DNA from: Desulfuromonadaceae bacterium GWB2_53_15
Lineage (GTDB): Bacteria > Desulfobacterota > Desulfuromonadia > Geobacterales > Pseudopelobacteraceae
Reading direction: 5' to 3'
DNA: 6,011 nucleotides
Assembly: GCA_001824455.1 (NCBI GenBank)
Contig: MHXL01000129.1
Span: forward strand, 1-6,011
The translations under genes and the position numbers were made by a program. The notes under the pieces are model-generated. The model was not told where the DNA came from. It did no database searches and was given only the letters and a program-made list of their open reading frames with translations. The number at the start of each line of letters is the position of its first letter. Positions within the stretch are counted from its first letter, which is position 1. Positions 5,864 to 6,011 of the stretch are shown here, piece after piece.

Positions 5864-5990
5864 CTGCTAATCGCACCCATATGGTTGCTCCGGAATATTT
5901 TCAAACATGTTTTTCGAGGCCTATGATATTGTGATCAAGTTGTTTATTAAATGTCTGAATATTGGCTAAGAAAGGATATAACTTAAAAAT
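5864..5990 (+). other. Intergenic stretch after the lipoprotein gene
   Basis: This AT-rich gap of about 125 bp has no strong hairpin followed by a T-run. It holds the short palindrome CCATATGG (5878-5885), and TATAAC (5977-5982) as a possible -10 without a clear -35. A terminator for the lipoprotein gene and a promoter for whatever follows could be here, but neither is clear. Confidence 0.35.
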
Positions 5991-6011
5991 ATGCTGATTG
6001 AAGAAATGACC
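5991..6011 (+). CDS. Possible start of a further gene (seven codons only)
   Basis: An ATG at 5991 opens the frame MLIEEMT, which runs off the right edge. The only purine-rich site before it, AAAGGA (5971-5976), is 14 nt away, farther than usual, so the real start could be the ATG at 6006 or lie outside the window. The opening recalls creatininase-family proteins in my memory, but seven residues cannot support an assignment. Confidence 0.3.

Noticed and set aside
5924..5938. Fnr-like site (TTGATCACAATATC on the minus strand) in the right-hand gap
   Set aside because: Only one half matches TTGAT-N4-ATCAA; the other half agrees at two of five bases.

Overview
The window looks like a chromosomal segment of a Gram-negative bacterium. 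A lipoprotein with a clear lipobox, a Sec-exported protein of the MuiA family, a cyclic-di-GMP response regulator and a Crp/Fnr-type protein together fit a deltaproteobacterial lineage such as Desulfuromonadales/Geobacterales. That placement is an impression from protein style, not something the sequence proves. I see no insertion sequence, tRNA, rRNA, CRISPR array or phage gene.

Layout. The left third lies on the minus strand. A REC-GGDEF-EAL response regulator (276-2045) is followed closely by the first 86 codons of a Crp/Fnr-family cyclic-nucleotide-binding-domain protein that runs off the left edge (1-258). The two are spaced like an operon. The gap at 2046-2337 is a divergent control region of about 290 bp, rich in inverted repeats. 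To its right, on the plus strand, lie a small YkgJ-type cysteine-cluster protein (2338-2619), a SAM-dependent O-methyltransferase-like protein (2656-3660), an exported MuiA-family protein (DUF4140/DUF4139-type, 3734-5389) and a small lipoprotein (5420-5863). The last ~150 bp are mostly non-coding, with a possible start of another gene at 5991.

How the genes may work together. The minus-strand pair joins a phosphorylation-controlled c-di-GMP synthase/phosphodiesterase to a probable ligand-sensing transcription factor. All the expected catalytic residues of both the GGDEF and EAL domains are present, and so is the RxxD product-inhibition site. The plus-strand genes form two likely pairs: the cysteine-cluster protein with the methyltransferase (36-bp gap), and the MuiA-like protein with the lipoprotein (30-bp gap), the latter pointing to a shared envelope role. 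No strong terminator separates the pairs, so all four could be one transcript.

No clearly new multi-gene system is visible. The most notable unexplained signal is the divergent control region: a 26-nt near-perfect palindrome beside a candidate -10 of the response regulator, extra copies of its outer GACATT half-site, and two further inverted repeats on the side of the cysteine-cluster gene.
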